A stretch of 64,000 nucleotides of DNA from Desulfobacterales bacterium (GTDB lineage: Bacteria; Desulfobacterota; Desulfobacteria; Desulfobacterales; JAFDDL01): NCBI GenBank assembly GCA_034003325.1, contig JAVEYW010000008.1, positions 149,409 through 213,408 on the forward strand, read 5' to 3'. Each line of letters starts with the position of its first letter. Within the stretch, counting starts at the first letter, position 1. Positions 8,769-19,043 of the stretch are shown here, one piece after another. The position numbers and the translations under genes were made by a program. Below the pieces are notes generated by a model. It was given only the letters and a program-made list of their open reading frames with translations, was not told the origin of the DNA and ran no database searches.

Positions 8769-10724
8769 TTATTCAACCGATGCAAGGTCGCTTTCCGGCG
8801 AAACGGGCTCAACGGGCATCACCGCATTCACCGCCTCCACATGAGACAATCCGCCTTTGGCCTCCAGCCACTCTCTCCGATCTTTGGCCCGCTTCTTTGC
8901 CAGCAGCATGTCCATCATTTGAAACGTGGAAGCTTCAGCATCCAGGGTCAATTGCACCAGACGGCGTGTGTCGGGCGCCATGGTGGTTTCCCGCAATTGC
9001 AGGGGGTTCATTTCGCCAAGCCCCTTGAACCGTTGCACATTGATTTTGCCGGTCGGCTTTTCCGCCGTGATCCGGTCGATAACCCCCTGTTTCTCCGCCT
9101 CATCCAGTGCATAATAGACCGATTTTCCGACATCGATTCGATACAGCGGCGGCATGGCCACATACACATGCCCGCCCGACACCAGGGGCTTGAAGTGGCG
9201 CAAAAAAAGAGCGCAAAGCAGGGTCGCGATATGAAGACCGTCCGAATCCGCATCCGCCAAAATGCATACCTTGCCGTATCGAAGGCCGGAAATATCTTCG
9301 GATCCGGGATCAACGCCGATCGCCACGGAGATATCGTGAATCTCCTTTGAGGCGAGCAGAAGCGCGTTATCAACCTCCCAGGTATTGAGTATTTTGCCCC
9401 GCAGCGGCATGATGGCCTGAAACTGCCGATCCCGGGCCTGCTTGGCGCTGCCGCCCGCGGAATCGCCTTCCACCAGGAAAAGCTCGCTTTGCGAAGGATC
9501 CTGGCCCACACAGTCGGCCAGTTTGCCGGGAAGCGCGGGTCCGCTCGTCACCTTCTTTCGCTCCACCAACTTGCCGGCACGCAACCGGCGCTGCGCATTG
9601 CCGATCGCCATCTCGGCAATCAACTCACCCACATCCGTATGCTGGTTCAACCACAGGCTGAACGCATCCTTGACCACTGCGGAAACAAACGTGGCACTTT
9701 GCCGGGAGGTGAGCCGCTCCTTGGTTTGACCGGAAAACTGGGGATCCAGCATCATGGCGGAAAGGACATAACTGCACCGGTCCCAGATATCCTCCGGGCC
9801 GATCTTAACCCCTCTGGGCAACAATTTTCTAAAGTCGCAAAATTCACGAATCGAGGCCAGAAGTCCCGTTCGAAATCCGTTCACATGGGTGCCGCCCAGA
9901 ACCGTGGGAATCAAATTCACATAGCTTTCCGCCACGACCTCCCCGCCCTCGGGCATCCAGGCGACCGCCCAGGACACGGTCTCTGCGCGGCCTTCAAACT
10001 TACCGGAAAAGGCTTCTTCCGGCAGCAAGACGCTTTCTTTGGCGCACTCCAACAAATAATCCTGCAACCCGCCCGCATAATGCCAATGATTCGTCTCACC
10101 CGTTTGCGCGTTTAAAAAGCGAACCGTAAGCCCCGGGCAAAGCACCGCCTTGGCCCGCAAGGCATGCAGCAAGGGCCGAAGGGAGAATTTCGGCGTATCA
10201 AAATATTTCGGGTCCGGCCAGAACCGAATCGTCGTGCCGGTATTGCGCCGCCCCACGGAACCTGCCTCCGCCAGATCGCGCACCTTTTCACCGCCGGCAA
10301 ATCCCATCGTATACTTGTTTCCGTCCCGCTTGATTTCCACTTCGAGCCTCGCGGAGAGCGCATTGACGACCGATACGCCGACCCCGTGCAACCCGCCTGA
10401 AAACCGGTAGCTTTTATTGGAAAATTTTGCGCCGGCATGCAACCGGGTCAGAATCAATTCCACACCGGGAATGCCTTCTTCCGGATGAATATCCACGGGC
10501 ATTCCCCGGCCGTCATCCGACACCTCCAGGGAATCATCCGCGTGAAGTGTGATATCGATACATTTGGCGTGGCCTGCAATCGCCTCATCGACACTGTTAT
10601 CCACCACCTCATGCGCCAGATGATTGGGCCGGGAAGTATCCGTATACATGCCCGGTCTTCGCCGAACCGGGTCCAAACCGCTGAGCACCTCGATGGCTTC
10701 CGCCGTGTAATCCTGGTATGCCAT
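8769..10724 (-). CDS. parE: DNA topoisomerase IV subunit B
   Basis: A 651-aa GHKL ATPase/TOPRIM subunit of topoisomerase IV. The N-terminus [10 protein letters not shown], the ATP-binding [10 protein letters not shown] and DDGRGMPVD, and the lid GLHGVG match ParE of gammaproteobacteria more closely than GyrB. The TOPRIM motif EGDSAGG and the acidic DADSDG follow, and the length lacks the GyrB-type insert. The ATG has AAGAAGG close upstream. It sits between recD2 (53 bases upstream) and parC, giving a recD2-parE-parC run on one strand. A GyrB assignment is disfavoured by length and by the ParC partner. Confidence 0.95.
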   Translation of the reverse strand: MAYQDYTAEAIEVLSGLDPVRRRPGMYTDTSRPNHLAHEVVDNSVDEAIAGHAKCIDITLHADDSLEVSDDGRGMPVDIHPEEGIPGVELILTRLHAGAKFSNKSYRFSGGLHGVGVSVVNALSARLEVEIKRDGNKYTMGFAGGEKVRDLAEAGSVGRRNTGTTIRFWPDPKYFDTPKFSLRPLLHALRAKAVLCPGLTVRFLNAQTGETNHWHYAGGLQDYLLECAKESVLLPEEAFSGKFEGRAETVSWAVAWMPEGGEVVAESYVNLIPTVLGGTHVNGFRTGLLASIREFCDFRKLLPRGVKIGPEDIWDRCSYVLSAMMLDPQFSGQTKERLTSRQSATFVSAVVKDAFSLWLNQHTDVGELIAEMAIGNAQRRLRAGKLVERKKVTSGPALPGKLADCVGQDPSQSELFLVEGDSAGGSAKQARDRQFQAIMPLRGKILNTWEVDNALLLASKEIHDISVAIGVDPGSEDISGLRYGKVCILADADSDGLHIATLLCALFLRHFKPLVSGGHVYVAMPPLYRIDVGKSVYYALDEAEKQGVIDRITAEKPTGKINVQRFKGLGEMNPLQLRETTMAPDTRRLVQLTLDAEASTFQMMDMLLAKKRAKDRREWLEAKGGLSHVEAVNAVMPVEPVSPESDLASVE

Positions 10725-10777
10725 AGCCTTCTTTCAGTTATACATTCAACTTTCGGGGTAACGAACCAAAACCATAT

Positions 10778-12982
10778 TCATCCTTCAAGCGACATCAGCC
10801 GCTGCCGCAAAGAGGTGTATCTGCCGGCTGTCTTGTTGTTATGAATGCCGATGGCCAGTGCTTTATGCGTACCGACCAGCACCACGAGGTTCTTGCCCCG
10901 GGTGACGGCCGTATATATCAAATTCCGCTGCAATAGCATATAGTGTTGTATCAGCACTGGCATTACCACCACCGGGTATTCCGAGCCCTGCGCCTTATGC
11001 ACCGATACGGCATAGGCCAATACGATTTCATCCATCTCGGTATAATCGTATACAACGGGGCGACCGTCAAAGGTAATCGTCAGGCACTGCGCCTCGGCAT
11101 CGATATGGGTGATTCTCCCGATATCCCCGTTATAGACTTCCTTGTCGTAATTATTTTTTATTTGCATCACCTTGTCCCGAACGCGAAAATTGCGGCTGCC
11201 GCGAATCATGCCGTCCTCTCCGGGATTCAAGATATTTTGAAGCGCTTCGTTCAGATTGGCGGCGCCCACCACCCCGCGGTGCATGGGCGTCAATACCTGT
11301 ATGTCTTCAACCGGATCCAGATTTTTCCATTTCGGGATACGGGTATGAACCAGCTCCAGAATTTCAGCGAGCGCTGTTTCAGGGTCTTCATTTTTAATAA
11401 AGAAAAAATCATTGCCCGTCCCGTTGGACCGCCATATGGGCATTTGTCCCCGGTTGATTCTATGAGCATTCACGATGATGTTGCTCTGCTGCGCCTGGCG
11501 AAAAATTTCGTTCAGTTCCGCCACCGGAACGGCCTGGGAGTCGATAATATCCTTCAGCACGGCACCCGGCCCAACTGAGGGCAGCTGGTGTACATCCCCC
11601 ACCAGAATAAAGGTGGCGCTGGGCGGAATGGCTTTCAACAAATGGTGCATTAAGACCGTATCGATCATGCTGGCCTCATCAACAATAATCAGATCGCATG
11701 CCAGAGGGGTTTCGTCATTCTTTTGAAATCCGCCTTTTTGAAGGCTGTACTCAAGAAGCCGGTGAATGGTTTTGGCCTCTTGACCGGTGGCTTCACTCAT
11801 TCGTTTGGCGGCCCGGCCCGTGGGGGCGGCCAAAAGAATACGCCCTTTCATGCGGGCATAAATTTTTAAGATCGCATGAATGATGGTGGTTTTGCCGGTT
11901 CCCGGCCCGCCGGTGATAATCATCACCTTATTATAAAGCGCACTTTTGACGGCAGCCACCTGCTGTTGCGCCAGATGAATCGAAAGCCGCGCCTGAACCC
12001 ACTCAAGCGCCTTATCTGCATTCAACGGACGCAACGTGCCTATAAAATCCCGAAGCGCCTTTAAGCGAAAAGCGATGCTGCGCTCGCAGACATGGAATTG
12101 GACCAGATAGACCGCTTTGTTGTTTTCCGGAAAGTCCCCGATACAGGGGTCCAAATCTTCGATAATGATCCGGCGCTCTTCGACCAGCGTGGAAAAGGCA
12201 TCCAGAATAATCTCCCGGCCGGTTTCAAGGATTTCCAGGCATTTTTCAATAAGAGGCTCAAAGGGATAATACACATGCCCCGCATCGGCCAATTGGCTTA
12301 AGACATAGAGAATGCCGGCCTGTGCCCGAACCGGCGAGTCTTTTTCAAACCCCAGATTTTGCGCGATCCGATCCGCGGTGATAAACCCGATGCCGAAAAT
12401 ATCCGTGGCCATTCGGTACGGATTCTCACTCACAACGGCAATGGCTTCGTTTCCGTACTGCTTGAAAATCCTGGCCGCATAGGCGGCGCTGACCCCATGC
12501 CCCTGAAGAAACATCATCACGGCCCGGATCTCTTTTTGCTCCTCCCAGGCCGTCCGTATCATATCTATCCGTTTGCGTCCGATGCCCGAAACTTCACCCA
12601 GCCGCCCGGCATTCGATTCGATGATATCGAGGGTGTCCTTTCCAAACGCGGTAACGATCCGCCTGGCCATTACAGGGCCGATCCCCTTGATGAGACCCGA
12701 GCCGAGATAGCGCTGAATACCGTAAACCGTGGCCGGCATCGTGGTCTTATACCAAACCACCTTGAACTGCTCGCCGTATTTGGGGTGATTGATCCACTCC
12801 CCTTTCATGCTCAAAAACTCGCCGGCCGTGGGCGCCATGATGTTGCCCACCACGGTCACCAACCGCGGATCTCCCGGTACTTTGACCCGGGCAATCGTAT
12901 AGCCGTTTTCCGCATTGGTATAGGTGATGCGCTCGATATGCCCCTTGAGGTCCACCAGACGGTGCTCGCTATTTTTTTCCAT
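10778..12982 (-). CDS. recD2: RecD2-type ATP-dependent DNA helicase
   Basis: A 734-aa superfamily 1B helicase that unwinds DNA 5' to 3' without RecBC. An N-terminal OB-like segment is followed by helix-hairpin-helix repeats (GIGPVMARRI, SGIGRKRI, GIGFITADRI), a RecD2 hallmark absent from RecD of RecBCD. The motor has Walker A GGPGTGKTT, Walker B IIVDEASM, GDVHQLPSVGPG and the C-terminal YTAVTRGK. Length fits the family. It likely acts in replication-fork repair. Start ATG at 12982 is ordinary. It is the first gene of the run leading into parE-parC, though a functional link is not implied by the sequence. Confidence 0.95.
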   Translation of the reverse strand: MEKNSEHRLVDLKGHIERITYTNAENGYTIARVKVPGDPRLVTVVGNIMAPTAGEFLSMKGEWINHPKYGEQFKVVWYKTTMPATVYGIQRYLGSGLIKGIGPVMARRIVTAFGKDTLDIIESNAGRLGEVSGIGRKRIDMIRTAWEEQKEIRAVMMFLQGHGVSAAYAARIFKQYGNEAIAVVSENPYRMATDIFGIGFITADRIAQNLGFEKDSPVRAQAGILYVLSQLADAGHVYYPFEPLIEKCLEILETGREIILDAFSTLVEERRIIIEDLDPCIGDFPENNKAVYLVQFHVCERSIAFRLKALRDFIGTLRPLNADKALEWVQARLSIHLAQQQVAAVKSALYNKVMIITGGPGTGKTTIIHAILKIYARMKGRILLAAPTGRAAKRMSEATGQEAKTIHRLLEYSLQKGGFQKNDETPLACDLIIVDEASMIDTVLMHHLLKAIPPSATFILVGDVHQLPSVGPGAVLKDIIDSQAVPVAELNEIFRQAQQSNIIVNAHRINRGQMPIWRSNGTGNDFFFIKNEDPETALAEILELVHTRIPKWKNLDPVEDIQVLTPMHRGVVGAANLNEALQNILNPGEDGMIRGSRNFRVRDKVMQIKNNYDKEVYNGDIGRITHIDAEAQCLTITFDGRPVVYDYTEMDEIVLAYAVSVHKAQGSEYPVVVMPVLIQHYMLLQRNLIYTAVTRGKNLVVLVGTHKALAIGIHNNKTAGRYTSLRQRLMSLEG

Positions 12983-13082
12983 GTACCATATCGGTTGGCG
13001 GGTGGTTGTTTTCTAATACGGGCCGGAACGGTTGCTCGGAATTCATTAACCAAAATCAAGCGAAAACACAACCCCGGCGTCA

Positions 13083-13118
13083 CGCAAAAAAGAAAGGCCG
13101 CTTGATTACGCGGCCTTT
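13083..13118 (-). terminator. Rho-independent terminator after fmdB
   Basis: AAAGGCCGC (13093-13101) pairs with GCGGCCTTT (13110-13118). On the minus strand the stem is followed by CTTTTTTGCG. It lies about 50 bases past the small zinc-ribbon gene and upstream of recD2, separating the two units. Confidence 0.8.
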
Positions 13119-13170
13119 CCTTATCAGCTTTTTTTTCGTATTCCAACCTGGAATACCCGTTTTAAATCGA

Positions 13171-13377
13171 TCAACCCCCTGACGGACGGCATGGCGGCGG
13201 TTTAAATCCGCCAGACCCGGTGGCAATGCCTTGAGCCCTCACGCAACCGGCGGACATGAGTTTCTCCACATTCGCCCCGTTACACTGCGGACAATGCGGC
13301 ATTGCCGCGTCCCCTGAAAATACCAGGCTCTCAAAGCAATGGCCGCACTCTTTGCATTGATATTCATATATCGGCAT
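13171..13377 (-). CDS. FmdB-family zinc-ribbon protein
   Basis: A 68-aa protein beginning MPIYEYQCKECG, the signature of the FmdB/CxxC_CxxC_SSSS regulatory-type zinc ribbons. Two pairs, C-x-x-C near residue 8 and C-x-x-C near residue 33, would bind one zinc. The Gly/Pro-rich C-terminus is typical. GAGGAGG seven bases before the ATG at 13377 sets the start; an upstream in-frame start is not supported. Members are widespread and of uncertain function, some linked to amide or formamide regulation. It stands alone with its own terminator, upstream of recD2. Confidence 0.9.
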   Translation of the reverse strand: MPIYEYQCKECGHCFESLVFSGDAAMPHCPQCNGANVEKLMSAGCVRAQGIATGSGGFKPPPCRPSGG

Positions 13378-13460
13378 AAAAAACCTCCTCAAAACAATCT
13401 GGCTTATTTAAGCACTGCCTATCATGATGTCAAGTTTTTAAAATCAAAGCCTTGCCGGCT

Positions 13461-15227
13461 TCAAAGGGCAGCCTTGTGCTCGCCATTGGAAAATTGCATG
13501 CGGTGAAGTTTGCAATATTCCCCGGCTTGGGCCATTAATTCATCGTGGGTACCCTGCTCGATTACCCGGCCGTTGACGAGCACGATGATCCGGTTGGCAT
13601 GGGCGATGGTGGAAAGCCGATGGGCAATGACAAAGGTGGTTCGCCCCTGCATCAGGTTTTCCAATGCCTTTTGCACCCACATTTCAGATTCCGTATCCAG
13701 ACTGCTGGTCGCCTCGTCCAGAATCAGAATCGGCGCGTTTTTCAGCAACGCCCTGGCAATGCAGATGCGTTGCTTTTCGCCGCCGGACAACCGCCCCCCC
13801 AGCTCGCCAATGGTCGTATCGAAGCCTTTGGGAAACTGTTGAATAAAATCGAAGGCATAGGCCGCGCGAGCCGCGGCCTCTATGTCATCATAAGAGGCGT
13901 TCGGATTTCCATAGGCGATATTGTTGCGAACCGTATCATTGAAAAGGATCGGCTCCTGGGTCACAACGGCGATCTGTTCCCGCAGGGATTTCAGGGACGC
14001 GTTTCGAATATCTTCCCCGTCAATGCGTATAACACCCCTTGAAACATCATAAAACCGCGGGATGAGATTAACCAGCGTGGTTTTTCCACCGCCGCTCATT
14101 CCCACCAAGGCCAAAATCTCACCCGGCCGCACATCCAAATCGATGTCCATTAGGACATCGGCACCGTCATATTTGAAAAACACATGTTCAAAAACCACTC
14201 GATGGGGACGCATGGGAATGACAACGGGATTTGCCGCCTCCTGAATATCCGAGTCGCGCTCGATAATATCAAACACCCGGTCCGTGGCGGCCAATCCTTC
14301 CTGAATCACGTTATTCACCCGGCTCAGTTTTTTGACGGGATCATAAAGCAGCAATACCGCCGTTAAAAAAGAGATCAGCGTTCCGGGCGTGGAGGTCCCG
14401 TCATAAACCCGGCTGCCGCCGTACCAGATAATAAAGGCGACGCCGAAACCGGCCAATAGCTCCATCACCGCGGGTGAGAGCGCTTTGGCCGATACGGTTT
14501 TAATTTCAAGCCGAAACAGATGGCGGGATTTTTCGTAAAACCTGTTTTTCTCGTAATGTTCCATTCCGAACGCCTTGACGATTTTGTTTCCGGCAAAGGT
14601 CTCGTGCAGAAAGCTGCTCATATCCGCCAGCGTTTCCTGATTTCGCGTGCTGATTTGACGCACCCTGCGCCCGAGCGCCACGACGGGGAAAAAAGCCACC
14701 GGCAAAATCACCATGGCGATAAGGGCCAATTGCCAGTCCCGGTAAAAAATGACACCGGTCAGGGCGACAATGCTGAAACAGTCCCGTACCGCTGTCTTGA
14801 CGGCATCGGAGACAAGCGCTTTAATGACATTGACATCGTTGGTGATGCGGCTCATCAGGACGCCGGTTCGCTCGGCCTGAAAAAAGGATAGCGGCAGATC
14901 CTGAATCCGATCGTACAGGGCGTTCCGAAGTTGCATAATGACCCGCTGGCCCGCCTGACTCATAAAAAAATCCTGCCCATACATGCCGAAACTGCGAATC
15001 AAAAAAACAACGATGACCACAAGGGGCAGCACCCGCAACATGGTCAGATCATGCCGGACAAAAATATCATCGATGACCGGCTTTAACAGCCAGGCGATCG
15101 CTGCCGTGGAGCCGGACACCACCAACGAACAAAGCATGGACAGGCTCAGTTTTAACAGATTGTCCTTTATTAGAGACAAAATCCGCTTATGGCGAGCGGT
15201 CAAACTGAACAGTGCTATCTTTTTCAT
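13461..15227 (-). CDS. msbA: MsbA-type lipid A/phospholipid flippase (ABC exporter)
   Basis: A 588-aa half-transporter with six predicted membrane helices (residues ~25-320) and a C-terminal ATPase. Motifs: Walker A GMSGGGKTT, signature LSGGEKQR, Walker B ILILDEATSSLD, then a switch His in VIAHRLST. It works as an inner-membrane homodimer that flips core-lipid A to the periplasmic face. Assignment within the large ABCB class rests on length and on its place as last gene of the lpx operon after lpxB and the acyltransferase. A weak hairpin (AAGCC/GGCTT, 13447-13461) followed by TGATTTT on the minus strand may end the operon. Confidence 0.9.
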   Translation of the reverse strand: MKKIALFSLTARHKRILSLIKDNLLKLSLSMLCSLVVSGSTAAIAWLLKPVIDDIFVRHDLTMLRVLPLVVIVVFLIRSFGMYGQDFFMSQAGQRVIMQLRNALYDRIQDLPLSFFQAERTGVLMSRITNDVNVIKALVSDAVKTAVRDCFSIVALTGVIFYRDWQLALIAMVILPVAFFPVVALGRRVRQISTRNQETLADMSSFLHETFAGNKIVKAFGMEHYEKNRFYEKSRHLFRLEIKTVSAKALSPAVMELLAGFGVAFIIWYGGSRVYDGTSTPGTLISFLTAVLLLYDPVKKLSRVNNVIQEGLAATDRVFDIIERDSDIQEAANPVVIPMRPHRVVFEHVFFKYDGADVLMDIDLDVRPGEILALVGMSGGGKTTLVNLIPRFYDVSRGVIRIDGEDIRNASLKSLREQIAVVTQEPILFNDTVRNNIAYGNPNASYDDIEAAARAAYAFDFIQQFPKGFDTTIGELGGRLSGGEKQRICIARALLKNAPILILDEATSSLDTESEMWVQKALENLMQGRTTFVIAHRLSTIAHANRIIVLVNGRVIEQGTHDELMAQAGEYCKLHRMQFSNGEHKAAL

Positions 15228-15283
15228 AGGGTTATATTTCCATCTCCCCGATCGAAAAACAGGGATGGAGTCAATCGCACGGA

Positions 15284-15961
15284 TTAAAGAAGCTCATGGC
15301 CATAATGCCGGTCATGGGTGAAGGTGATCCGCCGCATTTCCGTCTCCAGCTGAAGGCGGCAGGCCTCGAGTGTGCGGGCGGACGCCTTGCCGGGGACAAC
15401 CATGGGCTTCCCATAAACCAGCCGACATCGGGTAAAGGGGTAGGGTACGATAAAGCGGTCCCAGCTGTGAAACGCTTTTAGTTTCCGCGCACTACAGCTT
15501 ACCGGAATAATGGGATACCCCGTCTTTTGCGCCAGGGCGATGATGCCCGGCTGAACCCGGTGACGTGGCCCTTGCGGACCGTCCGGAATCATGCCGCCCG
15601 GCCGGTCTTTCTCATTTAACAGCTTAATTTGACGAGCCAATGCCCGAAGCCCTCCCTTGCCAGTGGATCCCCTTACCACTGCGTGCCCCTGCCGTTCAAT
15701 CACCCGGGCGATAATTTCGCCGTCCGCGGAACGACTGGCCATGACAACGCTGTTCCACCCTTTATGCATAAAGCTGATCACAAGGATTCGGGAATGCCAG
15801 AAACTTAAGATGAAGCGTCGTGTTTCCATGATCGGACGCACCTTTTCATGCCCAATCACTTCCACGCGCAAAGACCCCGCCAGCAGGTCGATGGCCCATT
15901 TCCCCAAAAGGCCCACCAGCCGCCAGCAAATCTCCGGCGTGTTGTCCGTGAAAAGGCTCAT
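15284..15961 (-). CDS. DUF374-type lysophospholipid acyltransferase-family protein
   Basis: A 225-aa protein of the DUF374 branch of glycerophosphate acyltransferase-like enzymes. It shows FWHSRIL (degenerate version of the catalytic HxxxxD region), VRGSTGKGG and the strongly conserved PDGPQGPRH. Its ATG overlaps the lpxB stop by four bases (15958-15961), so translation is coupled. It lies between lpxB and msbA, where such genes are usual. A role in acylating lipid A or a precursor is plausible, but it is not a clear LpxL/LpxM and its substrate is unknown. Confidence 0.85.
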   Translation of the reverse strand: MSLFTDNTPEICWRLVGLLGKWAIDLLAGSLRVEVIGHEKVRPIMETRRFILSFWHSRILVISFMHKGWNSVVMASRSADGEIIARVIERQGHAVVRGSTGKGGLRALARQIKLLNEKDRPGGMIPDGPQGPRHRVQPGIIALAQKTGYPIIPVSCSARKLKAFHSWDRFIVPYPFTRCRLVYGKPMVVPGKASARTLEACRLQLETEMRRITFTHDRHYGHELL

Positions 15962-17130
15962 GCCGGTGTTCTCTTTTGGGCCATCAACGACAGGGCAATA
16001 TCGGCAACTCGGTTTGAAGCGCCGGGGCCGCCCAACTGCGCACCTATCGCCAACAACTGGTCACGGCGCTTTTCCAGTTCATCGGGATTTTGAAGCATGG
16101 ACAGCACCGCTTCAGCGATATTGCGCCCGGTCGCCCGATGTTGCAACAACTCCGTTGCGACCTCTTTGCCGGCAATCAGGTTTGCCAGGCCCGCGTACTT
16201 GACACGAATCAAGAGGCGACCCAGGGCATAACTCAAGGCCGAGACCTTATAAACGAGAACAAATGGAATACCGGCAATGGCCGCCTCCAGTGTAACGGTG
16301 CCCGAGGTCGCCACCACCAAGGTGCTTTTTTTAAAAATCTTTCGAACACCCCGGTCTTCGATTTCAAAATCAATCCCCGGCGCATGAGAAGCCAAAAGGG
16401 ATTCTAACAGCGGGCGTTCCACGCTGGGAGAAAGCGAAATAACAAACCGTGCCTTCGGAAACGAGCGTTTTATTATCGGGACGGCGGCCAACATCTGCGG
16501 AAACAGGCGCACCACCTCCCGATCCCGGGAACCGGGCAACAGCCCGATGACAATCGCTTCCCGTGAGGGGGAAACCGCCGGAGGCGCAGCCACGCTCGGG
16601 GAATGATCCAGCAAAGGGTGCCCTACAAACGTAACCGGCACTCGATGATCCGCATAAAATGCCGCCTCAAACGGCAGAATCACCGCCATATGGTCCACCC
16701 GTGCACGAATTTTTTTAACTCGGCCGGAACGCCAAGCCCATATTTGCGGGCTAATATAATAAAGTACCGGAATTCCCAGTTTCTTTGCGGTGGCGGCGAT
16801 ATGCAGGTTGAAATCCGGAAAATCGATTAATATTAACAAATCCGGTTTCAGCGTGCGAAGCAATCGTTTCGCCGTGCGCATGGCCTTCAAGAGGATGGGA
16901 AACTTGGAAAAAACCTCCGTAATGCCAACCACCGCCATTTGCGAAGCATCCATGAAGACTTGAACGCCGGCCGCCTTTAACATTCGCCCGCCGATGCCAA
17001 AAAAAGACACGCCCGGCCAGCGATTCCGAATGGCAAGAACGACCTTGGCACCGTGCTGATCTCCGGAGGCTTCTCCGGCAATAATCATCACCTTGGCGCC
17101 CCCGGCGATCGATTTCATTTCGTGTATCAT
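15958..17130 (-). CDS. lpxB: Lipid-A-disaccharide synthase
   Basis: A 390-aa peripheral inner-membrane glycosyltransferase (GT19) that joins UDP-2,3-diacylglucosamine and lipid X into the beta-1,6 disaccharide. Family features are GEASGDQHG near the N-terminus, YYISPQIWAWR and LLPGSRDREV, and the length is normal. The product of LpxI in the same operon is one of its substrates. It starts one base after the stop of the oxidoreductase and overlaps the acyltransferase by four bases. An alternative start at the fifth codon (MKS) is possible. Confidence 0.96.
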   Translation of the reverse strand: MIHEMKSIAGGAKVMIIAGEASGDQHGAKVVLAIRNRWPGVSFFGIGGRMLKAAGVQVFMDASQMAVVGITEVFSKFPILLKAMRTAKRLLRTLKPDLLILIDFPDFNLHIAATAKKLGIPVLYYISPQIWAWRSGRVKKIRARVDHMAVILPFEAAFYADHRVPVTFVGHPLLDHSPSVAAPPAVSPSREAIVIGLLPGSRDREVVRLFPQMLAAVPIIKRSFPKARFVISLSPSVERPLLESLLASHAPGIDFEIEDRGVRKIFKKSTLVVATSGTVTLEAAIAGIPFVLVYKVSALSYALGRLLIRVKYAGLANLIAGKEVATELLQHRATGRNIAEAVLSMLQNPDELEKRRDQLLAIGAQLGGPGASNRVADIALSLMAQKRTPA

Positions 17131-17131
17131 C

Positions 17132-18082
17132 TTAAAACCGCTGGTGAGTCAGTTGAATCTGATCCATGATGTGAAGAACGATTTTCAAGGCGTCCCTTCC
17201 GACCTTGCCCGAAACTTCAGGCACCGTGCGCGTTAACACGCAAGAAACAAAGGCGCTGATCTCCGCGGCCAGTGCATCCGCCTTTGCAAAACTGAGCTGC
17301 TGCATCGCCATGCCGGGAATAATTCCTTCCCCGCCATTATCATCCTGGCGAATAATCGTGATCCCCTGATTGGCGAAATCAACCGAAATATAGGCATCCC
17401 GCTGAAACAGGCGAATTTTACGCTCATTTTTCGCTGAAATTCGGCTGGCCGTTACATTGGCCACACACCCGTTTTGAAACTCAAGGCGCGCATTGGCGAT
17501 ATCCACTTCATCGGTAATCACCGTGGTGCCGGCCGCACGAATATCCGTCACGTCGGACTTTACAAAATTCAAAATGATATCGATATCATGAATCATTAAA
17601 TCCAGGACCACGCTCACATCAATGCCACGGGGTTTAAAAATGCTGAGCCGGTGAGATTCGATAAACCGAGGCACCTTGACAATATCCTGAAGCGCCATCA
17701 CGGCCGGGTTAAACCGCTCCAAATGACCAACCTGAATAATCAATCCGCGGGATTCGGCAAAATCAATCAACGCATCGGCCTCATCCAGGGTAACGGTGAT
17801 CGGTTTTTCAATGAGCACATCCACATCCCGTTCCAAAAAGGCGCGGCTGACTTCAAAATGAGCGGGGGTCGGCGTCACCACACTCACGGCGTCGACCTTA
17901 CCGAAAAGATCCTCATAATTCCGGTAAGCGCGGGTCCCCACCTGTTGCGCCACCTGATGGGCCTGCTCCCGGTTCACATCGACTATGCCGACAAGATCCA
18001 CATTATCCATTTGGGCGTACTTCTCGGCGTGGAATTTCCCCAGATACCCCACCCCGATAACCCCGACACGTAATTTTTTCAT
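17132..18082 (-). CDS. Gfo/Idh/MocA oxidoreductase, possible UDP-GlcNAc 3-dehydrogenase
   Basis: A 316-aa NAD(P)-dependent sugar oxidoreductase: Rossmann GVIGVGYLGKFH at the N-terminus, the conserved EKP (VLIEKPITV), and a C-terminal alpha/beta domain. It is embedded between lpxI and lpxB. In Leptospira and Acidithiobacillus the GnnA member of this family oxidises UDP-GlcNAc at C3 before GnnB transamination, giving a 3-amino sugar for lipid A (established knowledge). Position suggests the same here, but no GnnB-type aminotransferase lies in the cluster, so the role is inference. The frame also opens at a GTG (18100); neither start has a good ribosome site. Confidence 0.85.
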   Translation of the reverse strand: MKKLRVGVIGVGYLGKFHAEKYAQMDNVDLVGIVDVNREQAHQVAQQVGTRAYRNYEDLFGKVDAVSVVTPTPAHFEVSRAFLERDVDVLIEKPITVTLDEADALIDFAESRGLIIQVGHLERFNPAVMALQDIVKVPRFIESHRLSIFKPRGIDVSVVLDLMIHDIDIILNFVKSDVTDIRAAGTTVITDEVDIANARLEFQNGCVANVTASRISAKNERKIRLFQRDAYISVDFANQGITIIRQDDNGGEGIIPGMAMQQLSFAKADALAAEISAFVSCVLTRTVPEVSGKVGRDALKIVLHIMDQIQLTHQRF

Positions 18083-18224
18083 GGGCACTATTTTATTCAC
18101 GCTTATTGTTATATCAAACCCTTTGTCAGAAACATGCCCGCACTTGCGTGCATATTCGCCGAAGGTGAAAGATGGCTTTTATGCATCTCCGCATCCCAGC
18201 CTTCGGCTTTGCCGGATCAGGGAT

Positions 18225-19043
18225 TTATTGCGAATGGTTTCCAGCCACAATGGCAATGCCGAACTGGTCCGCCAACGAAATCATCTCTTCCCGGTCGAAA
18301 ACGACCGCCTTTCCTGCTTCGATCACCAGAACCCCGGCACCAACCGCCTGCATGGTTCGTATGGTCTGAGCCCCCACGGCCGGCATGTCAAAGCGATTAT
18401 CCTGTGTCGGCTTGCTTACTTTTACGACCACGGCGCGTCCCTTTCCCAGCTCGCCCCCTCGCCGAATCGTGGCATCCGTGCCATCAATGGCTTCCACCGC
18501 CAACACACTGCCGCCCGCCACGACGATGCACTGGCCAATGTCGAGCCGGCCGATCTCTTTGGCCAGCCGCCACCCTAAATCAATATCCGCGGACTCATCC
18601 TTGGTGGGTTTTCGTTTGGTCCAGCAGCCGGGAGATGCCAGCATTTCGGGCAATAACATGGTGGACGCCAGGATTTGAATTCCTTCACGCGACAGCAGCC
18701 CCGCAAACGCCCGCAAAATGCCGTCATCATGCGTATGGCGCATGCCGGCGACAAGTGCCAGCGCCTTTGTGTCGGGCCGTATGTCGGTAAACATGCGCGT
18801 CTTTTGAATAGCGCCCATCATTACGGCTTCCGAAATTTCATGTTTTCTAAAAAATTTCAACAGCCGCTTGACTTGTCCCAGATGAATCCATTCGATCGCT
18901 TCCACATGGGATTCAAGGGCGGGATCGGTTTCCTTCAAGTGGGCGACCGCATATACGGCATGCCCTTTTTCCCCGGCAATTTTGGAAAAAATGATGGGGA
19001 ACTGACCGCTCCCCGCTATCAGTCCAATTCGCTTGATTGTCAT
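18225..19043 (-). CDS. lpxI: UDP-2,3-diacylglucosamine pyrophosphatase LpxI
   Basis: A 272-aa protein beginning MTIKRIGLIAGSGQFP, characteristic of LpxI (formerly DUF1009). This metal-dependent enzyme replaces LpxH in many alpha- and deltaproteobacteria and cleaves UDP-diacylglucosamine to lipid X and UMP. Further family stretches are GAIQKTRMF, HDDGIL, DIGQ and DMPAVG. The ATG at 19043 was preferred to a GTG four codons earlier. It lies between lpxA and the oxidoreductase in pathway order. A 142-base spacer separates it from the next gene. No LpxH is present in the window. Confidence 0.94.
   Translation of the reverse strand: MTIKRIGLIAGSGQFPIIFSKIAGEKGHAVYAVAHLKETDPALESHVEAIEWIHLGQVKRLLKFFRKHEISEAVMMGAIQKTRMFTDIRPDTKALALVAGMRHTHDDGILRAFAGLLSREGIQILASTMLLPEMLASPGCWTKRKPTKDESADIDLGWRLAKEIGRLDIGQCIVVAGGSVLAVEAIDGTDATIRRGGELGKGRAVVVKVSKPTQDNRFDMPAVGAQTIRTMQAVGAGVLVIEAGKAVVFDREEMISLADQFGIAIVAGNHSQ

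Noticed and set aside
9489..10115. Plus-strand open frame of 208 codons
   Set aside because: Antisense shadow of parE, which has complete GHKL and TOPRIM motifs.
6470..10724. GyrA/GyrB identity for the two topoisomerase genes
   Set aside because: Length, the [12 protein letters not shown] region and the [10 protein letters not shown] start fit ParC/ParE better.
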